This document shows, piece after piece, positions 11,257 through 22,047 of a stretch of DNA of 64,000 nt. Made by a program: the position numbers and the translations under genes. The notes under the pieces were generated by a model. The model saw only the letters and a list, made by a program, of their open reading frames with translations. It was not told where the DNA came from and did no database searches. The stretch's first letter is position 1; the number at the start of each line of letters is the position of its first letter. This stretch comes from Leptidea sinapis (Eukaryota; Arthropoda; Insecta; Lepidoptera; Pieridae), in contig NC_066288.1 of NCBI RefSeq assembly GCF_905404315.1, positions 6,534,501 through 6,598,500 of the forward strand, given 5' to 3'.

Positions 11257-11893
11257 AATGAAGAAGAAAGAGTAAAGCTTGAAATAAAATGGAAGCCAAC
11301 TAAGTGTATGTTTTAAAGAAGGCACAAGCAAACAGGCAATATAGAAAAGAAATAACACAGAAATGCAATTTTGCTATAGAATGATGTCAGGCGTTATAAT
11401 GTTCAAATATGACGATAAATGAGACTAAGAAAATCTAGTTGATATGATGAATGAGATGAATATAAATAGAATAAAAATGAGAGGCAATGTACAAGAATAA
11501 AATGACAAATGATTTTAAATTATGCAGTACAGCAAATGATTTTATATATTGAGGAGTAGGTTGGAACGATCTCACGGTTGTTATGCCATCCACAGGTGAT
11601 GAATGAAATTAACACGTAGCCTCGTTGACCGACGAATCGTGTGCGTTGATGCTGATCACGCGCAACCGAAGTTGATGATCCGCAATCCCGATGACCCTCC
11701 AAGTGGTCCCTGATTTGGTGGATGGCTGCAGGCGGTAAATCCAAGACCTTCAGAACGCACTCCACGACAACCAAAAGAAAGCAGGCACGATGACTTGAAG
11801 GATTCAGGCGACAACTCGAAGAATGTTACGTGGCCGGTTTGGGTCCGTTAACTTTCTTTGTTCCTTTGTACTGCTGGTCGTTATTTCATGTAG
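11257..11893 (-). other. Leader region of the BEL/Pao element
   Basis: This lies between the primer-binding site and the gag start. The 84-codon open frame at 11520-11774 falls here and resembles no known domain; I read it as untranslated leader. Confidence 0.6.
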
Positions 11894-11911
11894 ACAAGGT
11901 GAGAAGGACCA
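11894..11911 (-). other. Candidate primer-binding site
   Basis: On the minus strand TGGTCCTTCTCACCTTGT directly follows the 5' LTR and starts with TGG, complementary to a tRNA CCA end. The first nine bases fit the general 3' end of tRNA-Tyr; that primer identity is a guess. Confidence 0.6.
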
Positions 11912-12164
11912 TGTGGTGGCGAAGCAAACAGCGGACTGTAGTTAAATGTTTATTGACAGCACAAAGTAACTGGTTATCGTATGCGGAAATATTGTAAATA
12001 GGTAGATGCGCGTGCGCGGGTGTCGTGCTGATAGGGTTTGACGCGACTGCGGGACGTGGCACTGCCGAGTGGGTCGACGACCGTTGCCTCCCCTCTCCGG
12101 CGGCTCCTCTCTGGCGTCCGGCTACACAACCGGTTCATCAGCCGCAGTTAAGGCGGCTCCAACA
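11912..12164 (-). repeat. 5' LTR of the BEL/Pao element
   Basis: 253-bp partner of the LTR at 6882-7134, differing at one site by eye (12108). As the upstream LTR on the minus strand it would hold the promoter for the element RNA. Confidence 0.92.
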
Positions 12165-12169
12165 GCACG

Positions 12170-13034
12170 TCGTACCGCATCGCTGCGGCGTATAGTCGCA
12201 ATTATAAGCGAGGTAATTGGTAAACTGAGTCTGTGTACAAAATCAAAACAAAATTAACCAAACAAGATTTGATCAATCGGCTTAATTTTTAAATAAATAT
12301 AAATAGCGCGTGCTAATTTAGAATAATTTGTAAATCATGTTTGTTTTCAATTATAATAATTGAATCAAGAAATCAATCGAAATTCAAAATTCTGTCTCGA
12401 CAATAGCCTAGAAAATTTTGAAAGCTTTCTATGAGTTCAAGATTTTTTTAAATCGGTTCAGAAATGGCCGAGAAACAATTTAACACAGAAATCAATTGGA
12501 GTCACCCGGTGGGAGCTTCGCATCGCTTCGCTCAATTAATAACTAATAAATTTTGTATCCATGTGGCTTAAGCATTGTTATGAGAAATAAAATATTATTG
12601 TAGTTTATGGTTACGTCTATATAAATCTTATAATTTGCCGTCTCTGATTTAGAAACATTAACGTTAATTGTATAATGAATCTAATCATTAAAGTTATTCA
12701 TAATATAGAACTTATTGTTTAGTTACTGTAGTTCTAGGTAGTTTATTTATATAAGAGTAGTAAAAACTAGTATTCTCATTCAAATACATGAATTGTTGAT
12801 GAAAATGAATGAAAGTTTATCTATTGTATTCGGGAACAAAAGATGTATTTGCATTAAAGTCCACGTATGGGACAAAAACTTTAAAAATAATTTAACTCAA
12901 AAGGTATGATCGTTTTGTACGTTTTCTACACAACATTTGTGAATAGGTTTATTTGAGTTTTGTTGTCTGTATTCTATCTATTATTGGATAATATTAAATA
13001 AACTATAGATATACTTAAGTTAGTTCTTCTGCTT
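12170..13034. other. No feature recognised
   Basis: AT-rich stretch after the BEL/Pao right target duplication. No ORF, element end or RNA fold that I can support. Confidence 0.5.
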
Positions 13035-13640
13035 TAAAAGGCATAAAAAGGCATAAAAGGCATTTATTTTCACAAAATTAATTCCTTTAGAATTCCTTTT
13101 GATGTCATTTCTAATAACTACTAGATACTACTACCGCTTCGGAAACAAAAGGCGCTCTGAGAGAGAAGATGCGGCGCAAGAAACTCTCCCAGCATTTTTT
13201 TTTTGCGCTTGAAAAGTCAATAAAAATATACAATATTGTACCGTCATTTCTATCGCTATAAAATAATCACAATCTAGTCCCAGGCTGTCCGATCATTCAG
13301 TCGATATTCAGCAGTGGAGTAATAGGATTTACGACAGAGCCATTTTTTATGAAACATTAAAAATTTATTTATAGATAATGCCTGAACAGTGGCTGGGACT
13401 TTATTATAGAAGTGTATACATTTACCCTTATAGCTATTATGTATCTTATGAAGCCACTAGAAAAAGTTACAAGCAATCCCTTATTTCTAGTGTTATAATA
13501 ATGAAAATCACTAGTAAGAGCAAAAAGGTTTTCAGTGACGTCTGTAATAACACAGCTTTTTTCTGACAGGAGAAAACAAATGAACATACGGGTCATTGAT
13601 ATTAAGTGATCATCGTCACACACAGGAGGTGTGAATCACA
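13035..13640 (-). pseudogene. LINE C-terminal fragment and 3' UTR
   Basis: On the minus strand HYYNTRNKGLLVT is followed, after frame breaks, by LSINKF, KKWLCRKSYY and NDRTAWD plus stop. The 3' UTR contains GAGAGTTTCTTGCGCCGCA and CCGAAGCGGTAGTAG, a repeat often seen in Lepidoptera. The tail repeats ATGCCTTTT units near 13040-13065. It belongs to a group related to but distinct from LINE-B. Confidence 0.6.
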
Positions 13641-14866
13641 GGAGCGTTGCCGACCTTTTAGGAATGTATATGCGCATTTTTGGAAGGTACGAGCAATTTT
13701 GATGTTATTTTGATACTATATTGATGTTATTTTAATACGATTTTTTATTTTGATGCTACGTTGACATAATTTTATACAATTTCATTACTATTTTGTTGCA
13801 ATTTACTGTAATTTTACGCAAAACACTGATCGTTTTATCGAGATTTCTCGTTCATCGTCTTCCAGAAATCACTCACTTTTTTTAAGCACACAACTGCTAA
13901 AGCAAGGCAGCTAGCAAAGATCTAAAGGTCAACTTTCTTAGTAACCTCTGTACGTGCAGAAAGATGAAATCGCTCATGTAGAAACTGATATAATGACGAT
14001 ACTTCTGGTATCGAGACAGTTGGCCCGTGGAGCCCAGATGCGCGGAGAATGTACAAAATACCATCTATGCGGCTCAATAGGGCTACTGGAAACCCAAGTG
14101 CAATTTAATGTAATCATAGTATTGTAAATATAACTATAAGATTAGTTTTGTTTGAATAAATATACTGACGATAAATCAAATCAAAATCAGTTTATTCACG
14201 TAGGTCACGGAAATGAAATTATGAATGTCATAAAAAAATAAAATATTTTTCTTATTAAATCTACCGCTACTTCGTAAAGGGTTGAGCTAATGAGAAGAAG
14301 TAGCAAGAAACTCATTGCCACTCTTTTATATCAAGATTTACATTTACATCGATTTACAAATCATTTCAATTACACTATAATATGTAAAATGTAAAATGAT
14401 GCAACAAACACACTCAAACGTCAAATAGTCAATGTCTAAACGAGTAAGTCAAAAAAGTAAATGTAAATTAATAGAAAAGTTATTGAGTACAGTAGCTGCA
14501 TCATCCACACACACCATCAATAAAGTGACATTGGAATTTTTAATTAAATTGAGAAAAGAATGTGATTCAGTTTTATTTATAAAAAAAAAACAAGATTAAT
14601 ATTTTATATAATACAAGATATCTCTTTGGATACGCCTTGTTGTGGGTCGGATGTAGGTTCATAGTGGATAACAAATTTTAGTGGGATCATTTTAACTGTA
14701 TTTTTGGTTTCAATTTTCTTTAATTTTGAATTGAATAATAAGTGACCAAGGTAAGTTTCACGCTATCATCATCAATTCAGAAGTGCCGTTTCTTAGTAGT
14801 CATAGGAATGTAGTAATTGAAAAGTTTTTTTTATATATCTTTGACGAATTTTATTTATTGAAGTAG
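13641..14866. other. Repeat crumbs, otherwise unassigned
   Basis: Positions 13625-13690 carry a short copy of the LINE-D tail (CACAGGAGCGTTGCCGACC). Near 14030 CCGTGGAGCCCAGATGCGCGG could be the C terminus of another LINE. Positions 14265-14350 resemble a LINE 3' UTR (GAAGAAGTAGCAAGAAACTC). None is complete enough to classify firmly. Confidence 0.4.
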
Positions 14867-15405
14867 GCGTTACTTTGCGGAAATCCAGAATTATCCAAAT
14901 GATTTGAGTTTTGTTTAGTGTTAATTCCGCCAATATTTGTCTTTAAACAATTCGACACGTGTTTCGCCTCGACGAGACACAAACTCTTGCTTGATTTTGG
15001 CGAGTCAACACGTCCTGAGGATGCCTCGTGTGATATTTTGATTTTTGTTTAGCTCGCATACTGAATAGTTTCGGGTTATTTAATTTGTGTGAAAATTCGT
15101 CAAAGTATCCAAATGATTTGAGTTTTGTTTAGTGTTAATTCCGGCAATATCTGTCTTTAAACAATTCGACGCGTGTTTCGCCTCTACACGAGGCATCCTC
15201 AGGACGTGTTGACTCGCCAAAATCAAGCAAGAGTTTGTGTCTCGTCGAGGCGAAACACGTGTCGAATTGTTTAAAGACAAATATTGGCGGAATTAACACT
15301 AAACAAAACTCAAATCATTTGGATACTTTGACGAATTTTCACACAAATTAAATAACCCGAAACTATTCAGTATGCGAGCTAAACAAAAATCAAAATATCT
15401 ATATC
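14867..15405. repeat. Penelope-like terminal-repeat array with large inverted repeat
   Basis: A unit beginning ATCCAAATGATTTGAGTTT occurs in direct orientation at about 14896 and 15107, and inverted at 15250-15321. The segment from about 15037 to 15186 is mirrored at about 15251-15402, giving arms near 150 bp around a 60-bp centre. The outer sequence GCGTTACTTTGCGGAAATCC is shared with units at 1-115 and 29291-29513. Mixed direct and inverted terminal repeats plus the hammerhead-like core suggest a Penelope-like element. Confidence 0.6.
15160..15212 (-). ncRNA. Hammerhead-ribozyme-like motif (type I layout)
   Basis: On the minus strand the core CUGAGGA (15202-15196) is followed by one extra U, stem II GCCUC/GAGGC with loop GUGUA, then GAAA, a short stem III (AC/GU, loop ACGC) ending in the cleavage triplet GUC at 15170-15168. 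Stem I pairs UC/GA, has a 2x2 internal loop and then AACA/UUGU. This matches the short-stem-III hammerheads known from Penelope-like elements. Activity is untested, and the extra residue before stem II could lower it. Confidence 0.55.
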
Positions 15406-15547
15406 AAATTTGTTTTGTCCAACAAACGAATAAATTCATAGGAACTTGAAACAAATATCCCCCTACCACCCCCAACCCACACTTGTTTTCATCAATTAAA
15501 TTTTGATATTAAATACTAGTGGTAGTCGAAGAAAATACAATATTAAA

Positions 15548-15835
15548 TAATAGCTGACCCAACAGACGTTCTGACATAATAATTAAACACTGTTTTTTAT
15601 TAATTTGTCAATAATATTTCATAACATCAAGAATTATTTCGTAAAATATTCTCCCTGTTGTTATAATGATATTTGTTCACAGCAGAACTGCCAAACTGTG
15701 CGTCAATAAATTTTCACATAGAAAATAGTATGTCCATGCAAAACAAATTATGGAAATAAAACTAATTATAGATGCCAAATTGAAATTAAAACTATCCAAT
15801 CTCTCAAGTTGGACTAAACTGAACTCCATGAAGTA
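15548..15835 (-). mobile_element. Helitron-like family B fragment (3' part)
   Basis: Read on the minus strand it shares CAGTTCTGCTGTGAA, the stretch TTACGAAATAATTCTTGATG and the end TTGGGTCAGCTA with the full-length copy at 49636-50011. The 5' half is missing or too diverged to align. Confidence 0.5.
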
Positions 15836-15907
15836 ATCCCCATTAATATCCGTTTATTCTGGAAACAAACATCAGGACATTGGATTTATATATTATATAT
15901 TAATTTA

Positions 15908-16215
15908 TAGCTGACGCGGCAAACGTTGTTTTGCCATATAAATTATTTTTAAACGTAGACCGTTTCTTGGACATTGCAACATTACTTTATTTTTCTTAAA
16001 TAAACGTATAGCCTAAATTACTCCTTATTACATTAGCTACCTGCCACTAAAAGTCCCGTCAAAATAGGTCCAGCCATTCCAGAGATTAGCCGGAACAAAC
16101 AGACAGACAGATAGACGATAACAGATGTATGTATATTCTTATACATGTACAAGTAAAAATGGTTATTTCAATATTACAAACAGACACTCCAATTTTATTT
16201 ATATGTATAGATTAG
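15908..16215 (-). mobile_element. Helitron-like family C copy
   Basis: The minus strand starts near CTATACATATAAATAAAATT and GGAGTGTCTGTTTGTAAT, passes GTTTGTTCCGGCTAATCTC and ends CGTTTGCCGCGTCAGCTA. The related partial copy at 22790-23004 shares the first part. The end resembles the CAGCTAG terminus of families A and B but has decayed. Confidence 0.5.
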
Positions 16216-16784
16216 GATATTTGTGAGAACACATCTTAACATACACATATAGATTTACTTTTCTATAAATTTTCCGAGCGCTATTTATCTCCGACTAGTC
16301 CACTACTTGCAATACATGAGCAGTGAGCGTACATTAATAAGAGTCAGGGTTCAGGTCGGATGCCTTTCAATAAAATACGAAGTGATCGATCAACGCCCGA
16401 ATCACAGGTATTCACGATTGTATACGAATTCGAACAATTTCCAAGTAGGTAGTTGTAAAATATTGTGTCTTATTATTCGTCGGCATCGCAATTGTTAGAA
16501 CTACCCTCAGTTCGATCCTCGATTATTTCGCCACGTAACGATGTGTTTTCAAATTCATATGTATGTCTGTCTATTCGATGCTTTATAAAATCAATTTAAA
16601 TTTAAAAAAAATCTATAGTTTTATTCAAAATTAGATTTAAAATCCATCCGCCAACACTACCATCAAACTATGCTCTTACGACACATACGCTTAAACAGAC
16701 ACAACCTCCTACACATGCTAAAAAATTTAATTAAAAATTTAAAAACTTCGAATAAGAAAAAAAATGGGTTACACATTTGTACTG
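16216..16784. other. No feature recognised
   Basis: The 63-codon frame at 16307-16498 shows no domain. Nothing else can be supported. Confidence 0.5.
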
Positions 16785-16890
16785 TACATTTTCTGGGATC
16801 ATGTTGTAAAAGCATACACATCGCCCATTAAAAGACTTATTAACTTAACTTACTTAATAATAACTTAACCGAGTAGTAGGCATTGTAGGG
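16785..16890 (-). pseudogene. LINE-B scrap
   Basis: Minus-strand sequence corresponds to the PTTRLS / GRCVCFYNMIPENVQ region of LINE-B, with a small internal duplication of TTAACTTA units near 16845-16870. Confidence 0.55.
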
Positions 16891-17554
16891 ACACACGCAT
16901 GCAAATATGCTTATGGAAGCTATTTGTATATGTATGCATGTCCACAGTGTTCGCATCAATTATAATTATATTATATATTCAGTAGCGGACTGTAACTCAT
17001 TTAGTTCCGTTCACTTATTTTAAATAAGATTAAGTAATATACATATTGCTCACATGACAACTTACTTTACATCACCAATAAATAAATATCGCTTATTATT
17101 ATAATAGGTATCACCCCGAATGTTCACTTTGTCACTCTGTTACTCTATGAATCAACGTGTGCTTTCTTATACAGGTTAAAATAAGTATCGAATACTATCG
17201 AAAAGAAAACATATTTTTGTAAACAACGTTGGTTATAACACAGCTTCTTATGTCAAGGCGAAAGTTTTTATACACCGTAAGTACTGTCACGTGTGAATAT
17301 CTGGAATAATTAAACATTGACTTTTTTTCTTCTATATTATATTTAATTGTCATCAGGGGCGTGCATTGGTTTTCTAGCAAGGAAACTGGATCTAACTAGT
17401 CGTAGTAGAGCTTTGGAATAAGCAAAGATTACTTACCGTAGGTATCTAGTGTAAGGACAAATTTTATGAGTGGGTGTTCAATAGAAGATTGGTAATAAAC
17501 TATTGGAACCAAATCAAACTAAACTAACTTTAACACAAGTGCTATATTTAGTCA

Positions 17555-18130
17555 AAGTCAAAGTCAAAAAGGTTTATTCACTGTAAAACTTTATAAGTTA
17601 TTTAGTGCAAGTCAGGATGAAGTACAAAAGTTACAATAGCATTCGAATGAGTATAACAATATTCATTAACAAAATTTAGAACATTAATTCCAACTATCTT
17701 TATCATTCAAATAATCTTTCACATTATAATAGGTCTTAGATGTTTATTTATTTTTAACGATACATTTAAATTTTTTAATAGGTAACATTTTAATTTCATT
17801 TGGGATTTTATTATAAAATATAAAACAATCCACTTTAAAATATTTAGCAATTTTACGGAGCCTAGTAGATGGAATTGCCAGTTTATGTTTGTTTCGAGTA
17901 TTGACACTGTACATCACTATTGTTTTTAAATTGGCCAATATTTTTATGGGCGTATAGGAGGTTCTCGTATATGTACTGGCTGGCAGTGTACTGTCATAAT
18001 ATTTATTTCACTAAACTTTTCTCTCAATGAATCCCTTGAATGCATTTTATAGACTGCTCGAATTGCTCTTTTCTGCAGCACAAATATGTTTTCAATATCT
18101 GCAGCCCTACCTTTATTTAGGTTAATAGCG
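17555..18130 (-). pseudogene. LINE-B-related fragment
   Basis: Minus-strand reading gives IFVLQKRAIR-like sequence at 18060-18100, then a gap, then NTRNKHKLAIPSTRLRKIAK, CFIFYNKIPNEI and KKFKCIVKNK before a stop. Frame breaks occur on either side. The 3' end carries AAAGTCAAAGTCAAAAAGG. It is a diverged relative of the fragment at 45905-46584. Confidence 0.6.
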
Positions 18131-18564
18131 AGGTAGGCACTGCCTAAATGCCTGTATGATAAACACGCCCCTGATTGATATTCTCTCGTCGAGATGTACT
18201 TGTGAACTTTCGACGAGTCCTTCGTGAGAATATAAATTTCCTGTTCTTACTATTACCAAGGTTATAAAAACAATACGTCATCCTGTATATAAATTGAGAA
18301 AATATATCACTAAAACGTCCTAGGTTATCACTTATAGAATATTAAATGCCAAAAGCAGTAAATGGATTGAAATATTAATGTTGGACGGCCAATTTAGGGA
18401 AACACACAGGGTGTTCTCACGCAAAATAGGCGCAAATAACTCGTTAATTACCTAATACCAACAGATATTTTTTTCCGATTTTTTTTAAATAAATATATAA
18501 TTAATGTACATATAATTTTAATTTTGCGTCTTCTTCACCACCATTTTTATACAATGTATTTTAT
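18131..18564. other. No feature recognised
   Basis: AT-rich sequence with no supported feature. Confidence 0.5.
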
Positions 18565-18606
18565 ACAATTCAAATACCGATAAAGCAATATCGGTATTTG
18601 AATTGT
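18565..18606. repeat. Perfect 18-bp hairpin
   Basis: ACAATTCAAATACCGATA (18565-18582) and its exact reverse complement (18589-18606) flank a 6-nt spacer AAGCAA. It lies just before a LINE-D fragment. Confidence 0.8.
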
Positions 18607-18629
18607 TTTGTATGTAAAATGGATAGTCT

Positions 18630-19222
18630 TACAGTTTACGATATTTATAATAAAAACAAACAAATTGAATGCGAAGAAGCTTGGCGTCATAAATAGAGGC
18701 AATACTTCAAGTCGTCCCAAAAGTTCTAACGCTCTACAAAGTGCAGGTTCAGCCACACATGGAGCATTGTTGTCATCTCTGGTCTGGTGCACTTCAGTAT
18801 CAGCTGGAACCATTTGACCGCGTGCAACGCAGAGATTCTCGAATTGTCAGAGATTCAGTGTTCTCTGAACGACTTGATTACGTTGCGTTGCGTAGAGACG
18901 TCGCTTCATTTATCACGGGAGCGTTCCGAAGAGCTGTTTGACGTGATTCCTGCTGCCCAATTGTACCTTCGCTATCATTCATAAATTACGATATCATCCC
19001 CACTACCTGGCGTTCTTCCACAATGCGGTTTTCAAGGAACTTTCTTTCACGTGCAACCCATCTGTAGAATGAGCTTCCTTATGCTGTGTTTCCAGGACGA
19101 TACGACATGAGTACCTTCAAAAAAAGGGCTTGCACCTTTCTAAACGGCCGGAAACGCTCCTGTGATGCCTCTGGTGTTTCCAGAGAATGTGGGCGACGGA
19201 GATCACTTAACACCAGGTAACA
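18630..19222 (+). pseudogene. LINE-D (Jockey-like) RT C-terminal fragment
   Basis: In shifting frames the plus strand encodes KKLGVINRG, ALYKVQVQPHMEHCCHLW, SAGTI/QYQLEPFDRVQRR, then sequence matching RLYDMSTFKKRACTFLNGR and SGVSREC before GATCACTTAACACCAG. This matches the better copy at 52008-53200. Many frameshifts; 5' and 3' ends are truncated, and it abuts a LINE-A fragment at 19232. Confidence 0.65.
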
Positions 19223-19231
19223 AGCATCATT

Positions 19232-19690
19232 ACCAGTACCCTGAGTGCATTATTATATTGCATCACATAAATCACTGTATATATGCCCTTTGCGTATAAC
19301 CAACCCGAAGGCAGGTGTAAAAAGATTGACAATAGTATTTTCTTTGATAAATGCGAGTGTTACACATTTAAATAAAACACTTTTAAAGGATTAAAACGCG
19401 TGTATTTGTAACTGTTTTTGCGTAAAAGTTACATTTTTATTTTTCTTTTAGTTAACCCGCCGTTTCAAGACCTTTCCAGATCTCGTTTTCAGGGGGACTG
19501 CAGATGAAATGAGTCAAAGATAGTATTTGTCATAGTTGTCATAATGAAGTTTCTTAATAACACAGTTAACACATTTACAATTACACGCGTTTTGATCCTT
19601 TAAAAGTGTTTTATTTAAAAGATTGACAATAATATGCTTAAATGTAATCTTTACTGATTTCTACAATGTCAAACTGTCTTAAAAACATCG
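19232..19690 (-). pseudogene. LINE-A fragment split by an insertion
   Basis: Positions 19232-19334 and 19620-19675 match consecutive parts of the LINE-A copy at 57636-57760 (CCCTGAGTGCATTATTATAT; GTAATCTTTACTGATTTC). The split is the 282-bp insertion at 19335-19616. Confidence 0.65.
19335..19616. mobile_element. 282-bp inverted-repeat insertion with 15-bp target duplication
   Basis: AAAAGATTGACAATA occurs at 19320-19334 and 19617-19631. Inside, ACACTTTTAAAGGATTAAAA near 19378 is mirrored by TTTTGATCCTTTAAAAGTGT near 19592. The centre holds GTTAACCCGCCGTTTCAAG and TCGTTTTCAGGGGGACTGC, also found at 63688-63745. The long duplication suggests target-primed integration, unlike ordinary DNA MITEs. 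Confidence 0.65.
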
Positions 19691-20125
19691 CCTAAATACA
19701 AAAAGTTTTTAATTCCATCATTCGATGCCTATAATATATATATTTCAATAATGACGTATTGTCATGTGAGTAAAGAAATACGAATTACCTACTTCATATC
19801 GCCTGGCTTTGTAGACTATTTTTAGCAATGATTCCCTCGATTCTACATTGAAGAGGCTCCTTATTCAATAGAATGCGAATAATGGAAGGCTTTGTTGCTT
19901 GTTATCGTGCATCTCATATAAGATGGCTCTTTTAAGGATGTAAGACTTAGGTAGGTATTCCTTTTTATGTCGTATATTTAATTAGAATTCTTTTATCACG
20001 TTTTGGAATCACTAATAAATACAGGGAGTTTAAATGTTGAATATTACGTCTAATCCGTTGAGCTTGTACAAACGTAAACTGCATCTAGTTATAGAAGTGG
20101 CCATTTTGTGAACCGCAATCTTAGA
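19691..20125. other. No feature recognised
   Basis: AT-rich; no supported feature. Confidence 0.5.
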
Positions 20126-20129
20126 TTAA

Positions 20130-21316
20130 GGATTGGTCTCCGCTGCGCTCCATCTATATACCGCACTACCTAAGAATAATAGCTTTTTTGGCAATTATAA
20201 TTATACTATAATATAGGCTGAGTCTATTAATACGGGTACTGTACGAACAATTTATAATTATTAATACGGGTGCTGGACAAATAATTTTTATATTAGACTG
20301 TTGCTATTCGTCCGGCAACTGGACGAATGATTTTAATTAGTCGTCCGATTATCGGATTAGAGAGAAAAAAGACATCATTGAATGAAATTTGGGTTAAAAC
20401 TTAGTATCTCGTAGCACGAATTATGAGGTAATAAATATTTTAATTGATAGAACATTGGTCCACGATTATAATGCTACCACTCTAATTACAAGGTAATGCA
20501 CCGTTCCAGAAAAAAAAGCATTATAACCTAACCACGAATAATGACATTTTTAAGGGTTGGACATTTTTATGGGGAGGAAAGAGAGGGAAACGCCTAGAAT
20601 TCGTTTCTGGCACTCGCCGGCCGCTCCCATGGCCCGCTTCGCTCGGCTCGTGCGTTGTTTTAACTGTTCTAACATAACCTAACCTAACCAATTTTTATAA
20701 ATCATACTGATAGAGATTTGGTCCATGTTTATAGTGCTACTAATCTTATTACAATACACAATTTTCAAGAAAGTAATGAAAAAAATTACAACCTCTGAAC
20801 GGGTAAACACGTAAATAAAACACAGATCATACATTTGAATAGGTAATTAAAAAATCAGACAAATGTGTTATGATAAGTTTTTTAATACATAAAAAAGGAA
20901 TCATAAAATTAAATAAAACCACTTTCCGACTGAGCTAGGTCAACTTTGAAAAAAAAATGGAATAAATGTACAAATAAATATAATTTATTCGTCCAGATAG
21001 CCACTGCGTATTAAATATATATATTATAATTATATTGTGTGCGTTGCATCATGACACTCAATGGCATCTTTCAAATCTTGTAACATACGCTTATAAAATA
21101 AACTTACTGATGATATGTGACCCCAGTGTCTTTCTTATTTCTAGTAGTATTCTTTTTACGAAGTTTTACGGTGTAATCCGGCATTTTAGATTTAATTATT
21201 TACAAAGCTTAATAGAACATGTGGCATTCAAATTCAAACATAGTTCGAGGCTGGCTCGAGTACGCCCACTTGGGCGCATATTAGTTGCCGCACTTTGCGA
21301 CAGCGGAGACCAATCC
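20130..21316. mobile_element. TTAA-flanked 1.19-kb element with 16-bp TIRs
   Basis: GGATTGGTCTCCGCTG at 20130 is matched exactly, inverted, by CAGCGGAGACCAATCC ending at 21316. Each is flanked by TTAA (20126-20129 and 21317-21320), the target of piggyBac-type transposases. Inside are two similar 45-bp segments near 20453 and 20718, a GC-rich patch at 20600-20660 and ACCTAACCTAACC near 20676. No transposase frame is present, so it would depend on a transposase in trans. Confidence 0.7.
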
Positions 21317-21320
21317 TTAA

Positions 21321-22047
21321 ACTTTTTTTTTATGGAGGCGAAGGACAACTAGCTACTAGCATTGCACTGCAATACCAGACGAATCACTAAAAAGCATTAA
21401 AAAGCGAAAAATGTTATAGAAGGACCAGCCATCGTTCCTGTCGCACATATTTGAAGTATTTAGCCGACCCGGCACATGACGCTGTCGCAAGCAATACCGC
21501 TTTAGTGAGCATGACGATCCATGTTTATAGCATTTGCAAGACAACTACAAAATCTAAAATTAAAAAAAAACATGCCCGCAAATTAAGGTAGTCGTATTCT
21601 TTGGCTTCAGTTTTAGACTTAGTAACGTCTATTCAGTAAATTAATGCATATTCTATTATATTCATTATTATTCGCATAAATTAACATACTATTATAGTCG
21701 AATTAATTAATCAAATTAGACTACGCAATGTGAATCTATTTTAGGTTATTTAGATCTTAGAAATATATGTTAAAATTTATTGTAAGAAAGAAATTTATTG
21801 AAGTGATTATAACAATAATAAAACAGAAATTTGTGGAACAGTATCAAAGAACCTTCGAGACCAAAACTGAATTAGTTCTCGCTATCGCCTGAAGCATTCC
21901 TCGAACACTCGAATTTCAGTTTAATTTTAAATCTCTGCACAAAACTATTGCGGTTTGTTGTAGGATTAAGTTTTTTGTGTAGAACTGAGAATATATCTTT
22001 TGTTGAGAATCCTAAATATTATTAGTTATATTTCTCATTGTCAGTGT
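21321..22047. other. No feature recognised
   Basis: AT-rich; frames here are short and without domains. Confidence 0.5.

Larger units (their letters stand above)
6877..12169 (-). mobile_element. BEL/Pao LTR retrotransposon, RT-deleted, with 5-bp target duplication
   Basis: Two 253-bp direct LTRs (6882-7134 and 11912-12164) begin TG and end CA. GCACG repeats on both outer sides (6877-6881, 12165-12169) as the 5-bp target duplication usual for this superfamily. The internal region runs on the minus strand: leader, Gag, zinc knuckles, aspartic protease, RNase H and integrase. The reverse transcriptase catalytic core is missing. Two in-frame stops and two frameshifts interrupt gag-pol. The LTRs differ at one site only (7078 C versus 12108 T), so insertion looks recent. 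Confidence 0.92.

Noticed and set aside
20650..20695. True telomeric tract
   Set aside because: Only two or three CCTAA units inside a TTAA-flanked element; an interstitial crumb.
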